DNA of 64,000 bases from an uncultured Synechococcus sp. (GTDB lineage: Bacteria > Cyanobacteriota > Cyanobacteriia > PCC-6307 > Cyanobiaceae): assembly GCA_949373155.1 (NCBI GenBank), contig CASICK010000015.1, positions 33,390-97,389 on the forward strand. The letters are read 5' to 3'. The notes beneath the pieces were generated by a model. That model worked only from the letters and a program-made list of their open reading frames with translations. It had not been told where the DNA came from and did no database searches. The position numbers and the translations under genes are program-made. Each line of letters opens with the position of its first letter. The first letter of the stretch is position 1. Positions 17,606-27,993 of this stretch are shown here, piece after piece.

Positions 17606-18391
17606 TCAGGGAAGCGCGAACAAGCTTCTGGCATTGGCGGTACTGGCCTCAGCCACTTCCATCACGGTCTGCCCCCTCAGCTCGGCCACGCGCTCGGCAA
17701 CTGATACCACAAAAGCAGGTTCATTTCTCTTGCCGCGACGAGGAACTGGGGCAAGAAATGGGCAATCGGTCTCAACAAGAAATCGATCCTGCGGTACGTC
17801 TTTGGCACAGATATGCGTGTCAACAGCTTTCGGGAACGTCACCGTGCCACTGAAACTGATGTAGAAGCCAAACTCGAGGAAAGCTGCCATTTCCGAGGGA
17901 GTCCCGCCCCAGCAATGCATCACGCCCTTTGGGCACATACCGCTGAGTTGCCTCTCTCGAAGTTCAGCCAGCATCGGTTCAGCGGCATCACGGCAGTGAA
18001 CAATCACAGGCAAATCCAGCTCTACAGCGAGATCCAGTTGAGGCTTCAGCACAGACAGCTGCTGATCCAGATTCTTGTCACGAAACAGATCGAGACCGAG
18101 CTCGCCAATGGCCACGACCCTGGAATCGTCTATGGCAGCGGCGCGCAAAACTTCGACGGTATCGCTAGCCCAATGCTCCGTGTCAAGAGGATGCACTCCA
18201 ACGGAGTAACGCATTTCAGGGAAGCGGTCGGCTAGAGCCCGAATCGCAGGTATCTCCGATGGCTCGACGCAAGCATGTAGCAAAGACTTAACACCGGCCT
18301 CTCGCCATCGAAAAGCAACCTCATCAAGATCGTCCTCAAACGTGCGGAAAACGATGTGACAGTGGCTGTCGATCAGGGTTGGAGTGGACAT
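17606..18391 (-). CDS. tatD: TatD family metal-dependent hydrolase
   Basis: This 261-residue protein belongs to the TatD DNase/hydrolase family. The metal-binding start DSHCHI (residues 8-13), the internal IGELGLD block and VIVHCRDA provide the expected His, Glu and Asp ligands. Members have 3'-5' exonuclease activity on DNA and RNA. It lies between rpsT and rpoB on the same strand, an order common in marine picocyanobacteria. Confidence 0.92.
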   Translation of the reverse strand: MSTPTLIDSHCHIVFRTFEDDLDEVAFRWREAGVKSLLHACVEPSEIPAIRALADRFPEMRYSVGVHPLDTEHWASDTVEVLRAAAIDDSRVVAIGELGLDLFRDKNLDQQLSVLKPQLDLAVELDLPVIVHCRDAAEPMLAELRERQLSGMCPKGVMHCWGGTPSEMAAFLEFGFYISFSGTVTFPKAVDTHICAKDVPQDRFLVETDCPFLAPVPRRGKRNEPAFVVSVAERVAELRGQTVMEVAEASTANARSLFALP

Positions 18392-18441
18392 CAGATCAGG
18401 GCCTGAAACGCGCCTTCAGGCCCCATTGTGCCGGGGAGAGA

Positions 18442-18810
<369 letters not shown>

Positions 18811-18825
18811 CTAGGGCCACTTAGT

Positions 18826-20172
18826 TTGAGCAAGAACAACGAACAGGTGACGACAGTGCTGAGCAATGAGCATCCGCCTGCCGGTCTCATGCGCTGCATC
18901 AGCACCGCTGCGCAAGCCGAACAAGAACTCGATCGAATTGCGACCAGAACCACAGGAGCGACCCAGCGCGAAGCGGAGCAAAGAGTTCAAGCAATTTTGG
19001 AACAGGTCAGGAGGGATGGAGATCAAGCTCTCATCTCTCTCACAGAGAAATTTGATGGCTTTCGCCCTGAACCTCTTCGGATCGATCCAGGCCTACTGGA
19101 ACAAGCGTGGAAGGACACGCCTGGCAATCTTCGTGATGCCTTAGATCTGGCACACCGACGGATCCAAGATTTTCATCAACGGCAACGTCCCTCTGACCTC
19201 AGCTTTTCCGGGGTTCACGGAGAACAGCTCGGACGGCGTTGGCGCCCAGTCCATGCAGCCGGCCTCTACATCCCCGGGGGCAGAGCTGCATACCCCAGCA
19301 CAGTTTTAATGAATGCTGTGCCTGCAAAAGCTGCGGGCGTGAAGCGAATTGCGATGGTCACCCCTGCTGGGGCCAACGGATTGATCAACACAACTGTTCT
19401 TGCAGCAGCTCACATTGCTGGGATCCGCGAGGTGTATCGAGTGGGCGGTGCACAAGCGATCGCAGCTCTTGCCTACGGCACAGAAACGATCCAGAAGGTT
19501 GATGTGATCAGTGGTCCAGGCAATCTTTTCGTGACCTTGGCCAAAAAATCGGTCTATGGCCAGGTGGGGATCGATTCTCTGGCAGGTCCGAGTGAAGTCC
19601 TGGTGATCGCCGATCAAACAGCCAAGCCAGAGCAGGTGGCGGCTGACCTCCTAGCTCAGGCAGAACATGACCCACTTGCAGCAGCCATCTTGCTCACCAC
19701 GGAAGAGGAGCTCTCTCGATCCGTTCCCGTGGAGATTGAACGTCAGCTTGCGTCCCATCCACGTGAAAGCATTTGCCGGCAATCTTTAAATCAATGGGGG
19801 CTGATTGTGACTTGCGACAGTCTTGAACATTGTGCAAGTCTCAGCGATCGCTTCGCTCCTGAGCATTTAGAACTCCTTGTGGAGCGGCCAAGGGTGATGG
19901 CCGACCGCATCAACCATGCAGGGGCCATTTTTATTGGCCCATGGAGCCCGGAAGCCGTCGGAGACTATTTAGCCGGTCCCAATCACACACTCCCCACCTG
20001 TGGCGCCGCACGATTTAGTGGTGCACTCAGCGTGGAGACGTTCATGAGTCATACCTCGCTCATCGAGTTCAACAAGGAAGCCCTTGATGCAACCGGAGTG
20101 GCTGTGGAGACCTTGGCCATGAGCGAAGGTCTCCACAGCCATGCCAATTCGGTGCGGATCCGTCTTCAGTGA
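18826..20172 (+). CDS. hisD: Histidinol dehydrogenase
   Basis: HisD is a zinc enzyme that oxidises L-histidinol to L-histidine in two NAD-dependent steps. Family motifs include [34 protein letters not shown] and the zinc-ligand region QAEHDP, plus FAPEHLELL with the catalytic Glu-His pair. The frame opens with a TTG at 18826. GTG at 18847 (MTTVLSNEH) would fit homologue lengths better, so the exact start is uncertain. It is divergent from rpsT and its 3' end faces rpiA with a six-base gap. Confidence 0.95.
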   Translation: MSKNNEQVTTVLSNEHPPAGLMRCISTAAQAEQELDRIATRTTGATQREAEQRVQAILEQVRRDGDQALISLTEKFDGFRPEPLRIDPGLLEQAWKDTPGNLRDALDLAHRRIQDFHQRQRPSDLSFSGVHGEQLGRRWRPVHAAGLYIPGGRAAYPSTVLMNAVPAKAAGVKRIAMVTPAGANGLINTTVLAAAHIAGIREVYRVGGAQAIAALAYGTETIQKVDVISGPGNLFVTLAKKSVYGQVGIDSLAGPSEVLVIADQTAKPEQVAADLLAQAEHDPLAAAILLTTEEELSRSVPVEIERQLASHPRESICRQSLNQWGLIVTCDSLEHCASLSDRFAPEHLELLVERPRVMADRINHAGAIFIGPWSPEAVGDYLAGPNHTLPTCGAARFSGALSVETFMSHTSLIEFNKEALDATGVAVETLAMSEGLHSHANSVRIRLQ

Positions 20173-20178
20173 GCAGCG

Positions 20179-20895
20179 TTAGCCCGCACGCTCCAGGCTG
20201 CGCACTCCAGCAACGCCCTCGTTGATTTCACCAACGAGAACTTCGTCAGCAAGGTTGACGAAGAGGCCGTTCTCCAAAACACCTGGAAGATTGTTGATAT
20301 CACGCTCCAGGGAAATCGGATCAGAAATTCCAGCTTCAAATCGCACATCCAGAACAAGATTGCCCTGGTCGGTCACCACAGGGCCTGCTTTACGGGTTGC
20401 CATTCGCAGTTCTGCAACTCCTCCCATTGTTTTCAGACGGGATTGAACTTGCACCCATGCACCTGGGAGCACTTCAACCGGTAATAAGAAGTCGAGATTT
20501 AAACACTGAACAAGCTTCGTGGAATCAACTACAACGATGAAACGCTCTGCTCGGTCAGCAACGAGCTTTTCTTGCACATGGCAGGCACCACCACCTTTGA
20601 TTAATTGAAAGGAAGGATCCACTTCATCAGCACCGTCGATCGCCAAATCGATGCGATCAATGGCGTTCAAAGCACGCAAAGGAATTCCCAACTCAGCGGC
20701 GAGAACCTCCCCTTGAAACGACGTGGTCACGCCAACGATGTCGTGAAGCTGACCTGCTGCCAGTCGTGCCCCGAGGCCTTGAATCATCAAAGCGGCAGTG
20801 GATCCCGAGCCAAGGCCCACCACCATGCCGTCGCGAATCTGGGCAACAGCCGCCTCTGCGACGGCTTGCTTCATTTGAGTTTGTAGATCCGTCAT
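20179..20895 (-). CDS. rpiA: Ribose-5-phosphate isomerase A
   Basis: RpiA interconverts ribose 5-phosphate and ribulose 5-phosphate in the Calvin and pentose phosphate pathways. The motifs [17 protein letters not shown] (phosphate binding), [20 protein letters not shown] and GGVAELRMA are characteristic, including the catalytic Asp and the nearby Glu/Lys in the [12 protein letters not shown] block. The length of 238 residues is normal. It is followed 37 bases away by the HtrA gene on the same strand. Confidence 0.95.
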   Translation of the reverse strand: MTDLQTQMKQAVAEAAVAQIRDGMVVGLGSGSTAALMIQGLGARLAAGQLHDIVGVTTSFQGEVLAAELGIPLRALNAIDRIDLAIDGADEVDPSFQLIKGGGACHVQEKLVADRAERFIVVVDSTKLVQCLNLDFLLPVEVLPGAWVQVQSRLKTMGGVAELRMATRKAGPVVTDQGNLVLDVRFEAGISDPISLERDINNLPGVLENGLFVNLADEVLVGEINEGVAGVRSLERAG

Positions 20896-20932
20896 CGATC
20901 AGCTGCTGAGGGCGAGACCGTAGCAAGAGCGC

Positions 20933-22081
<1,149 letters not shown>

Positions 22082-22204
22082 TCAATACATAAGGACCGTT
22101 ACGCTAATGGCCCCGCTTTGGTGAACGGAGCACGCTCATCGTGCAACTCACTTGGGAAGGAAGCACGGCATTAGTTTGATCAACTCTTTCTTCACTGCAG
22201 AGCC

Positions 22205-22477
22205 ATGACCGTGTCGTCAAAAGCACAACTTCGATGCGAGCTCTGTCAGATCGAGATCAATCAAAACGCCGATCAAGCTGACGAAGTTTTGTTCAGTCGT
22301 GGTGCCACGGGAAGCCGCAGCAAACTTTGGGCTCGCGTGTGTCAGTACCTAAAAACAAACGAACAGAAGGCGGCTTGTATCAACCAAGACCTAAGCCAAA
22401 GAGGTGTTGAAATGCCTGGCGATCGCTACGAAGACATCGCCCCTGTTGAAGCCGGAAACGCAGTGACCGAGAGTTGA
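22205..22477 (+). CDS. Conserved hypothetical protein with CxxC motif (90 aa)
   Basis: This soluble 90-residue protein starts with an ATG (MTVSSKAQLRCELCQIEINQ). It carries a CELC motif near the N-terminus plus two further cysteines (VCQYL and AACINQ), which could hold a metal or form disulfides. No signal peptide or membrane helix is visible. It precedes the grr cassette by about 90 bases on the same strand, but nothing ties it to that cassette. I do not recognise a function. Confidence 0.7.
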   Translation: MTVSSKAQLRCELCQIEINQNADQADEVLFSRGATGSRSKLWARVCQYLKTNEQKAACINQDLSQRGVEMPGDRYEDIAPVEAGNAVTES

Positions 22478-22566
22478 TCCCAATCGTGCATGATCCAACG
22501 CTGGGCTGGTTAATTTGCCAAAACCGTGACTATTACTACCGATAGGTATGTCATCAACTTTCGATC

Positions 22567-23484
22567 ATGCGCTTGTTCAAAGCGGCCACCACCGGCCTGA
22601 TCGCTCTCACATCAGCTGGGCTTGTGGCATGCCAAAAGTCAACGCCCCTAGGCGACAAAACGGCCTCAACCCAAGCCGGCAACGTCTTTGAAACAGGCAA
22701 GTTGAGAGCAGTTGTGATTGGCGATGTGCTGCCAATGGTGGACGAAACAGACGGCAAATACGACGGATACTCTTTTGTCGTTCTTGATGCCATACGCGAG
22801 CAGCTGAAATCCGCACCTGAAAACAAAGCTGATGACATCGTCATCGAGCCCATCCCGATCAAGTCAGCACAGGATGGAATGAACAAGATCCGTTCTGGAG
22901 AAGCGGATATCGCTTGTGGCGTCGCCTTCAGCTGGGAACGTCAAAGAACACTCACCTACAGCTTGCCGTTCGCAACAAGCGGCGTACGCGTGTTGGGACC
23001 GAAAGGCAATGACGGAACTCCAGGCAGCCTTAAGGGCAAAACAATTGGTGTTGTGAAAGGCAGCACTGCGGCTGCAGTCTTAGCCAACTCTCTCGATGAC
23101 GCCGAGTTCCAATTCTTCACGACTCCCGAAGAAGCTCTCGCGGGCATCAAGGATGGAACCGTTGAATTCCTTGGTGGAGACACCCTTTGGCTGAAGGCCA
23201 ATCTTCAAGCCACAGCTCCGGAAGCTGCTCTCGTACCCACATTCCCTTATGCAAGATCAAGCGTGGGCTGTGTTGTCGCAGACACCACCCCTCACCTTCT
23301 GAACTACAGCAACTTGGCCATCGGTCGCATGCTGACCGCCTATGTGGACAACAACAAAGACGTACGTTCAGCCGTCAACAAGTGGATTGGTCCTGATAGT
23401 CAGGTTGGACTTAGCGAAAACTTGATCGGCGATTTCTTCACCATCGTGCTCGCAACGACAGCTGAATTATCCAAAGGATCCTGA
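22567..23484 (+). CDS. grrP: Orphan extracellular binding-like protein GrrP
   Basis: This 305-residue lipoprotein resembles family-3 solute-binding proteins of amino-acid ABC transporters. It has a signal peptide with lipobox LVAC at about residues 18-22, and the blocks IRSGEADIACGVAFSWERQR and GKTIGVVKGSTAAAV, which are typical of that fold. No permease or ATPase gene is near. Such orphan binding proteins are known from GRRM-type RiPP cassettes as GrrP. It could bind the mature peptide or a fragment in the periplasm (inference). The grrA gene follows after 38 bases. Confidence 0.85.
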   Translation: MRLFKAATTGLIALTSAGLVACQKSTPLGDKTASTQAGNVFETGKLRAVVIGDVLPMVDETDGKYDGYSFVVLDAIREQLKSAPENKADDIVIEPIPIKSAQDGMNKIRSGEADIACGVAFSWERQRTLTYSLPFATSGVRVLGPKGNDGTPGSLKGKTIGVVKGSTAAAVLANSLDDAEFQFFTTPEEALAGIKDGTVEFLGGDTLWLKANLQATAPEAALVPTFPYARSSVGCVVADTTPHLLNYSNLAIGRMLTAYVDNNKDVRSAVNKWIGPDSQVGLSENLIGDFFTIVLATTAELSKGS

Positions 23485-23522
23485 GCCTTATTCCTCAAAA
23501 CCATTCACATTTCACTTCACCC

Positions 23523-23837
23523 ATGAAAAAAACAACTCTGCTGAGCATCGCTGCAATTCTCGCCTCAAGCTCTGTCTTGATAGACGCTTCCCACTCGGCT
23601 GTTATCAGCGAGCCCGATCTAGGAAATGCTCTAGAGCAGCGCATTGAAAAGCTCTCGAGTGACGCTTGGGCGCGATTAGGGGCCAGTGATCACAACGAAG
23701 GGCAGACCATTGCCCGAGCTTGGGCCAACGGCAACGGACGCGCCTTCGGCAACGGTGGTGGGCGTGGTCGCGCCTTTGGCAACGGCGGCGGAGGCGGCTT
23801 CGCCAATGGCTATCGATCAGGTTTCGCCAATTGGTGA
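23523..23837 (+). CDS. grrA: Gly-rich RiPP precursor GrrA
   Basis: This is a 104-residue precursor peptide. It has a secretion-type N-terminus (about 1-26), a conserved leader region with EQRIEKLSSDAWARLG, and a Gly/Asn/Arg-rich core from about residue 66. The core contains aromatic-X-Asn/Ser triplets at W67-A-N69, F75-G-N77, F85-G-N87, F93-A-N95, Y97-R-S99 and F101-A-N103, and ends with W104. In the GrrA/OscA family these triplets are cyclophane crosslink sites made by the radical SAM partner. The stop overlaps the grrM start by four bases (GTGA). Confidence 0.88.
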   Translation: MKKTTLLSIAAILASSSVLIDASHSAVISEPDLGNALEQRIEKLSSDAWARLGASDHNEGQTIARAWANGNGRAFGNGGGRGRAFGNGGGGGFANGYRSGFANW

Positions 23838-24982
23838 ACCACGCTGATTACGGACCTATCGGCCTCTTGGTGATTCAGGCCACATCGCTCTGCAATCTTG
23901 ATTGCAGTTACTGCTACCTGCCTGATCGCCAGAAACGACAGATCTTTGATCTCAACCAACTACCTGTGTTGCTGAACAGGGTGTATGAGAGCCCCTTTTG
24001 GGGCCCTCAACTCTCAATCCTTTGGCATGCAGGCGAACCGCTCACCTTGCCTTGCAGTTTTTACGACGAGGCCAGTGCCATCGTGCGTGAGCAAACAGCT
24101 GAGCTGCAGGAGCAAGGGGTTCAGATTGAGCAGCATGTGCAAACGAATGCCACATTGATTAACGATGCCTGGTGTGAATGCTTTAAACGCAATCAAATTG
24201 TTGTAGGCGTGAGCGTTGATGGACCAGAAGAGATCCATGATTCCCATCGCCGTTTTCGCAATGGCAGCGGGTCTCATGCTCTAACAATGCGTGGCATTCG
24301 AAAGCTTCAAGATCACTCAATTCCTATTCATGCGATCGCTGTACTCACGAGTGCGGCCATGGAAGATCCCGAGAGGATGTACTCCTTTTTTCGTGACAAT
24401 GGGATTCATGATCTCGGCTTCAACGTGGAAGAGCAGGAGGGCGTTAACGCCAGCTCTTCTATGCAGGGACTAAGCCGAGAAAAGCAATATCACAACTTCT
24501 TAAAGTGCTTTTGGCAGTGCAATCAAAGGGACGGATTTCCAATTCGCCTGCGTGAGTTTGACCAAATCACCGAAATGATGATTGGCGGACAAAGATTGCT
24601 TCAGAATGAAATGAATCGACCATTCTCGATCTTGAGTGTTGATTCAGCTGGCAATTTTTCCACGTTTGACCCTGAACTTCTCTCTGTTGAAACGAAGAAA
24701 TATGGATTATTTAACTTAGGTAATATTCGGGATCAATCTCTCGTCGGCGCTGCTGAAACTGAGACGTTTCGCCAATTGCTTCAAGACATGACAATTGGCA
24801 CATCGCTTTGCCGTGATCAATGCAATTACTACGGCTTCTGCGGCGGCGGAACTGGAAGCAATAAGTACTGGGAGCATGGAACTTTGGCTTCAAGTGAAAC
24901 TTGTGCCTGCCGTTTTTCGACCCAAATCCCAGTGAATGTTCTTCTCGAACAAATTGAAGAAAAAGGTGTAAAAACACCTTAA
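23834..24982 (+). CDS. grrM: Radical SAM/SPASM cyclophane-forming maturase GrrM
   Basis: This 382-residue enzyme has a radical SAM motif CX3CX2C at C20, C24 and C27 (CNLDCSYC) and a C-terminal SPASM domain with cysteines in the segment TSLCRDQCNYYGFCGGGTG and CAC near the end. GrrM homologues crosslink aromatic rings to the beta-carbon of the third residue in their precursor. The GTG at 23834 overlaps the grrA stop and gives MNHADYGPIGLLVIQATSLC, the expected N-terminus. A longer in-frame extension back to 23720 is antisense-like Arg-rich sequence and is rejected as the start. Confidence 0.9.
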   Translation: MNHADYGPIGLLVIQATSLCNLDCSYCYLPDRQKRQIFDLNQLPVLLNRVYESPFWGPQLSILWHAGEPLTLPCSFYDEASAIVREQTAELQEQGVQIEQHVQTNATLINDAWCECFKRNQIVVGVSVDGPEEIHDSHRRFRNGSGSHALTMRGIRKLQDHSIPIHAIAVLTSAAMEDPERMYSFFRDNGIHDLGFNVEEQEGVNASSSMQGLSREKQYHNFLKCFWQCNQRDGFPIRLREFDQITEMMIGGQRLLQNEMNRPFSILSVDSAGNFSTFDPELLSVETKKYGLFNLGNIRDQSLVGAAETETFRQLLQDMTIGTSLCRDQCNYYGFCGGGTGSNKYWEHGTLASSETCACRFSTQIPVNVLLEQIEEKGVKTP

Positions 24983-24999
24983 CAACTCCAACACAAAAT

Positions 25000-25521
25000 A
25001 TGCCTTCACTCGCTAATAAGAATTTTCGATTGGCCACAACTTTTGGGGTGGTTGCAGCTTGCTCATCGCTGATTTTTGCTCACGCGCCCTTAGCTCAAGC
25101 TGGTTGTACCTTTTTGATGCCAATCGGCGGAAATGGCGATGGTCCTAAGCCCTACATCGTCAAAAAGAGAGTGGAGCGCCCAAAGGGCCTCATCGGGAAG
25201 GCGGTTGGTCGGACCAATTGGAACACCGACTTTGTTGTGAATCAGCCTTATGCCTCTTACAAGCTGTTCTTCACCGCAGACTCAACAGACAACAACCCAG
25301 GCTCCTACCCAATCGAAGCCTTCCTAAAATTTTCAGACGGCAGCAACTTAAAAGTTGTCGAGGAATTCATGAAGCCACCAACGGGAACTGGAGCCCAGTT
25401 CGGTCCATTGGCGGCTCCTTCCGGAAAGGCAGTTAGCCAGGTGAATTTTAGAATTGGTGCCAACAATGATCCTGGGGCAACGGGATTCACTTACCGCATT
25501 TCGGTGCAGGGTTGCGACTGA
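25000..25521 (+). CDS. Secreted hypothetical protein downstream of grrM
   Basis: This 173-residue protein has a signal peptide ending near residues 34-36 (LAQAGC). The mature part looks beta-rich and contains the block FVVNQPYASYKLFFTADSTD. Two cysteines, near residue 36 and near the C-terminus (VQGCD), could form one disulfide. It starts 17 bases after grrM on the same strand with no terminator between, so it is probably co-transcribed with the RiPP genes. I do not recognise the family. It may act on, bind or anchor the mature peptide (inference). Confidence 0.75.
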   Translation: MPSLANKNFRLATTFGVVAACSSLIFAHAPLAQAGCTFLMPIGGNGDGPKPYIVKKRVERPKGLIGKAVGRTNWNTDFVVNQPYASYKLFFTADSTDNNPGSYPIEAFLKFSDGSNLKVVEEFMKPPTGTGAQFGPLAAPSGKAVSQVNFRIGANNDPGATGFTYRISVQGCD

Positions 25522-25529
25522 ACCACGAA

Positions 25530-25558
25530 AGGCCAATCAACTATATTTTCGATTGGCC
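25530..25558 (+). terminator. Hairpin after the grr cassette
   Basis: Arms AGGCCAATC (25530-25538) and GATTGGCCT (25551-25559) pair perfectly around a 12-base loop, nine bases after the stop of the secreted-protein gene. No T run follows, so it may be a 3' stabilising hairpin or a factor-dependent end rather than a classic terminator. It still marks the likely end of the cassette before rimP. Confidence 0.5.
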
Positions 25559-25634
25559 TGGTGAGTTCCTCTCTCCGGGAGGGTGATCGCAGTATCAACC
25601 ATCGGGCCGGCGCCCGACAACCCTCCGATTGTTC

Positions 25635-26102
25635 TTGCCCCATCCCTTACTCCCTGATCTAAAGGAATTGGCGTCAGCCACAGCCCTAGACCATGGGTTC
25701 GAGCTGGCTGATTTGCAGGCCCTTGCCCACATGCAACCGATGACGGTACAGATCCAAATTCGCCGCCCCAGTGGAGGCGATGTGACTTTGGATGATTGCG
25801 CCGGTTTCAGTGCACCGATGGGACAAGCCCTGGAGAATTCTGCTCTTCTCACTGAGGCTTATGTCCTCGAAATCAGCAGCCCAGGGATCGGAGAGCATCT
25901 TCAATCGGATCGCGATTTCCAGACTTTTCGTCGCTATCCGGTCGACGTGATTCAACGTGACACTGAAGGGACTCAACAAAGGCATTCCGGGACCCTTTTA
26001 GAGCGAACGGAAGATCACATCAAGATCAGTATTCACGGGCGAATTAAACAGATCTCTCGAGACTCTGTGATTTCTGTTGAGCTCACCAGTCCCACAGGCT
26101 GA
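25635..26102 (+). CDS. rimP: Ribosome maturation factor RimP
   Basis: RimP assists 30S subunit maturation. The 155-residue protein contains DDCAGFSAPMGQALE and LEISSPGIGEHLQSDRDF, the core RimP signature. The TTG at 25635 gives MPHPLLPDLKELAS, which matches how picocyanobacterial RimP proteins begin; a TTG two codons upstream (25629) is also possible. It is the first gene of the classic rimP-nusA-ylxR-infB block. Confidence 0.92.
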   Translation: MPHPLLPDLKELASATALDHGFELADLQALAHMQPMTVQIQIRRPSGGDVTLDDCAGFSAPMGQALENSALLTEAYVLEISSPGIGEHLQSDRDFQTFRRYPVDVIQRDTEGTQQRHSGTLLERTEDHIKISIHGRIKQISRDSVISVELTSPTG

Positions 26103-26159
26103 CCCCAGCAAGCCTCTTTTCAACCTCACTCACTTCCCAGACTTTCACTCCCGTCCTCG

Positions 26160-27653
26160 ATGGCTCTCGTCCTTCTCCCCGGCCTCACCAACCTGATCGA
26201 TGACATCAGCGAGGAAAAGAAACTCGCCCCTCAGGTCGTTGAAGCTGCCCTCCGGGAAGCGCTCTTAAAAGGCTATGAGCGCTATCGGCGCACTCTTTAC
26301 TTAGGAATCAGTGAAGATCCGTTTGACGAGGAATACTTCAGCAATTTTGATGTTGCCCTCGATCTTGACGAAGAGGGCTATCGGGTCCTCGCCAGCAAAA
26401 TCATTGTTGACGACGTTGAAAGTGAGGACCACCAGATTGCATTAGCCGAGGTAATGCAGGTGGCTGAAGACGCCCAAGCTGGCGACACTGTGGTCCTCGA
26501 CGTCACTCCCGAGAAAGAGGATTTCGGTCGCATGGCAGCTGCCACGACCAAACAGGTCCTAGCTCAAAAGCTGCGTGATCAGCAGCGAAGGATGATCCAG
26601 GAGGAATTCGCTGATCTTGAGGACCCAGTCCTGACCGCGCGCGTGATTCGATTCGAGCGTCAGTCGATCATCATGGCCGTGAGTTCAGGTCTCGGACGTC
26701 CCGAGGTGGAAGCTGAATTACCCAGGCGCGATCAGCTCCCTAACGACAACTACCGCGCCAACGCGACCTTCAAAGTCTTCCTTAAAGAGGTGAGCGAGGT
26801 GCCTCGTCGTGGGCCTCAACTCTTTGTGAGTCGAGCCAATGCAGGGCTAGTGGTGTATCTGTTTGAAAACGAAGTTCCTGAAATTCAGGAGGGCTCCGTT
26901 CGCATCGTTGCCGTCGCTCGTGAAGCCAATCCTCCATCCAGATCAGTAGGACCACGCACCAAGGTGGCCGTCGACAGCATCGAGAGAGAGGTTGATCCTG
27001 TTGGAGCCTGCATCGGAGCTCGGGGCTCACGCATTCAACAAGTTGTTAATGAACTCCGTGGCGAAAAAATTGATGTCATCCGCTGGTCTCAAGATCCCGG
27101 CCAATACATTGCCAACTCGCTGAGTCCAGCTCGAGTCGAAGTGGTGCGTCTCGTTGATCCCGAGGGGCAACATGCCCATGTTTTAGTGCCACCCGATCAA
27201 CTCAGTCTTGCGATCGGGCGAGAAGGACAAAACGTTCGTCTTGCTGCTCGATTAACGGGTTGGAAAATTGATATCAAGAATTCAACTGAATATGACCAAA
27301 GCTCAGAAGATGCTGTTGTTGCTGAGCTCATCTCCCAGAGAGAGGAAGAAGAAGCTCTTCAGCGCGAGGCGGAAGAGCGCATAGCCGTTGAACAAGCAGC
27401 CAGGGCCGAAGAAGATGCTCGACTTCGTGAGCTCTATCCCCTTCCCGAAGACGAGGAGGGATACACGGAAGATGGAGAGTATTACCAGGACAATGAAGCT
27501 TCAGTAGAAGAGCCAGTAGCAGAAGCTGTTGAGGAGACAGTCGAAACAGCTGACACTGAAATACAGGCTGAAGATCAGTCTGAGCAACAGGACAATGAGC
27601 TCAATTCTGAGGTTGCCCCCAGCGCAAGCCACAACGAGGAAGGAGCCCGGTGA
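26160..27653 (+). CDS. nusA: Transcription termination/antitermination factor NusA
   Basis: NusA binds RNA polymerase and nascent RNA to modulate pausing and termination. The 497-residue protein has the N-terminal polymerase-binding domain (about 1-130), an S1 domain, and two KH domains with GACIGARGSRIQQVVNELRG and LAIGREGQNVRLAARLTGWK. The C-terminus (about 395-497) is a highly acidic, Glu-rich low-complexity tail. It overlaps the ylxR start by four bases and follows rimP by 57 bases. Confidence 0.95.
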   Translation: MALVLLPGLTNLIDDISEEKKLAPQVVEAALREALLKGYERYRRTLYLGISEDPFDEEYFSNFDVALDLDEEGYRVLASKIIVDDVESEDHQIALAEVMQVAEDAQAGDTVVLDVTPEKEDFGRMAAATTKQVLAQKLRDQQRRMIQEEFADLEDPVLTARVIRFERQSIIMAVSSGLGRPEVEAELPRRDQLPNDNYRANATFKVFLKEVSEVPRRGPQLFVSRANAGLVVYLFENEVPEIQEGSVRIVAVAREANPPSRSVGPRTKVAVDSIEREVDPVGACIGARGSRIQQVVNELRGEKIDVIRWSQDPGQYIANSLSPARVEVVRLVDPEGQHAHVLVPPDQLSLAIGREGQNVRLAARLTGWKIDIKNSTEYDQSSEDAVVAELISQREEEEALQREAEERIAVEQAARAEEDARLRELYPLPEDEEGYTEDGEYYQDNEASVEEPVAEAVEETVETADTEIQAEDQSEQQDNELNSEVAPSASHNEEGAR

Positions 27654-27931
27654 ACGCTTCGCGCCCCGTCCTCCGTCGCTGTGTCGCCTGCCGTCAGCTG
27701 CTCGATCGAAGCATGCTTTTGCGAGTGATTCGTGACCATCAGGAGGGGGTCCTCTTCGATCAGGGAATGGGCCGATCGGCCTACCTCTGTCCGACTGAGG
27801 CCTGTTTTGAAGAGGCTCGCCGCCGCAAACGGCTTCAGAAATCCCTGCGTTGCCAGGTTTCTGAAGCCGTAATGACGGCGCTGCAAGAGCGGCTCACCGA
27901 AACTCGGGTTGCAGCCGCTGAGGCAAGATGA
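27650..27931 (+). CDS. ylxR: YlxR family RNA-binding protein (DUF448)
   Basis: This basic 93-residue protein shows the YlxR signature: RRCVACRQLLDRSMLLRVIR at the N-terminus and GRSAYLCPTEACFEEARRRK in the middle. YlxR (RnpM in Bacillus) binds RNA, including the RNase P RNA in Bacillus. The start is GTG at 27650, four bases inside nusA (GTGA overlap). It lies 62 bases before infB. Confidence 0.9.
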   Translation: MNASRPVLRRCVACRQLLDRSMLLRVIRDHQEGVLFDQGMGRSAYLCPTEACFEEARRRKRLQKSLRCQVSEAVMTALQERLTETRVAAAEAR

Positions 27932-27993
27932 ACACTGGCACCACGTGTGTGGAGCCCCGAGGCACACCGTGCCCGGACCGACCGGAGACCTGA

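Noticed and set aside
23720..23833. Upstream extension of grrM
   Set aside because: The Arg/Trp-rich extension lies in the grrA coding sequence in another frame; the GTG at 23834 gives the family N-terminus.
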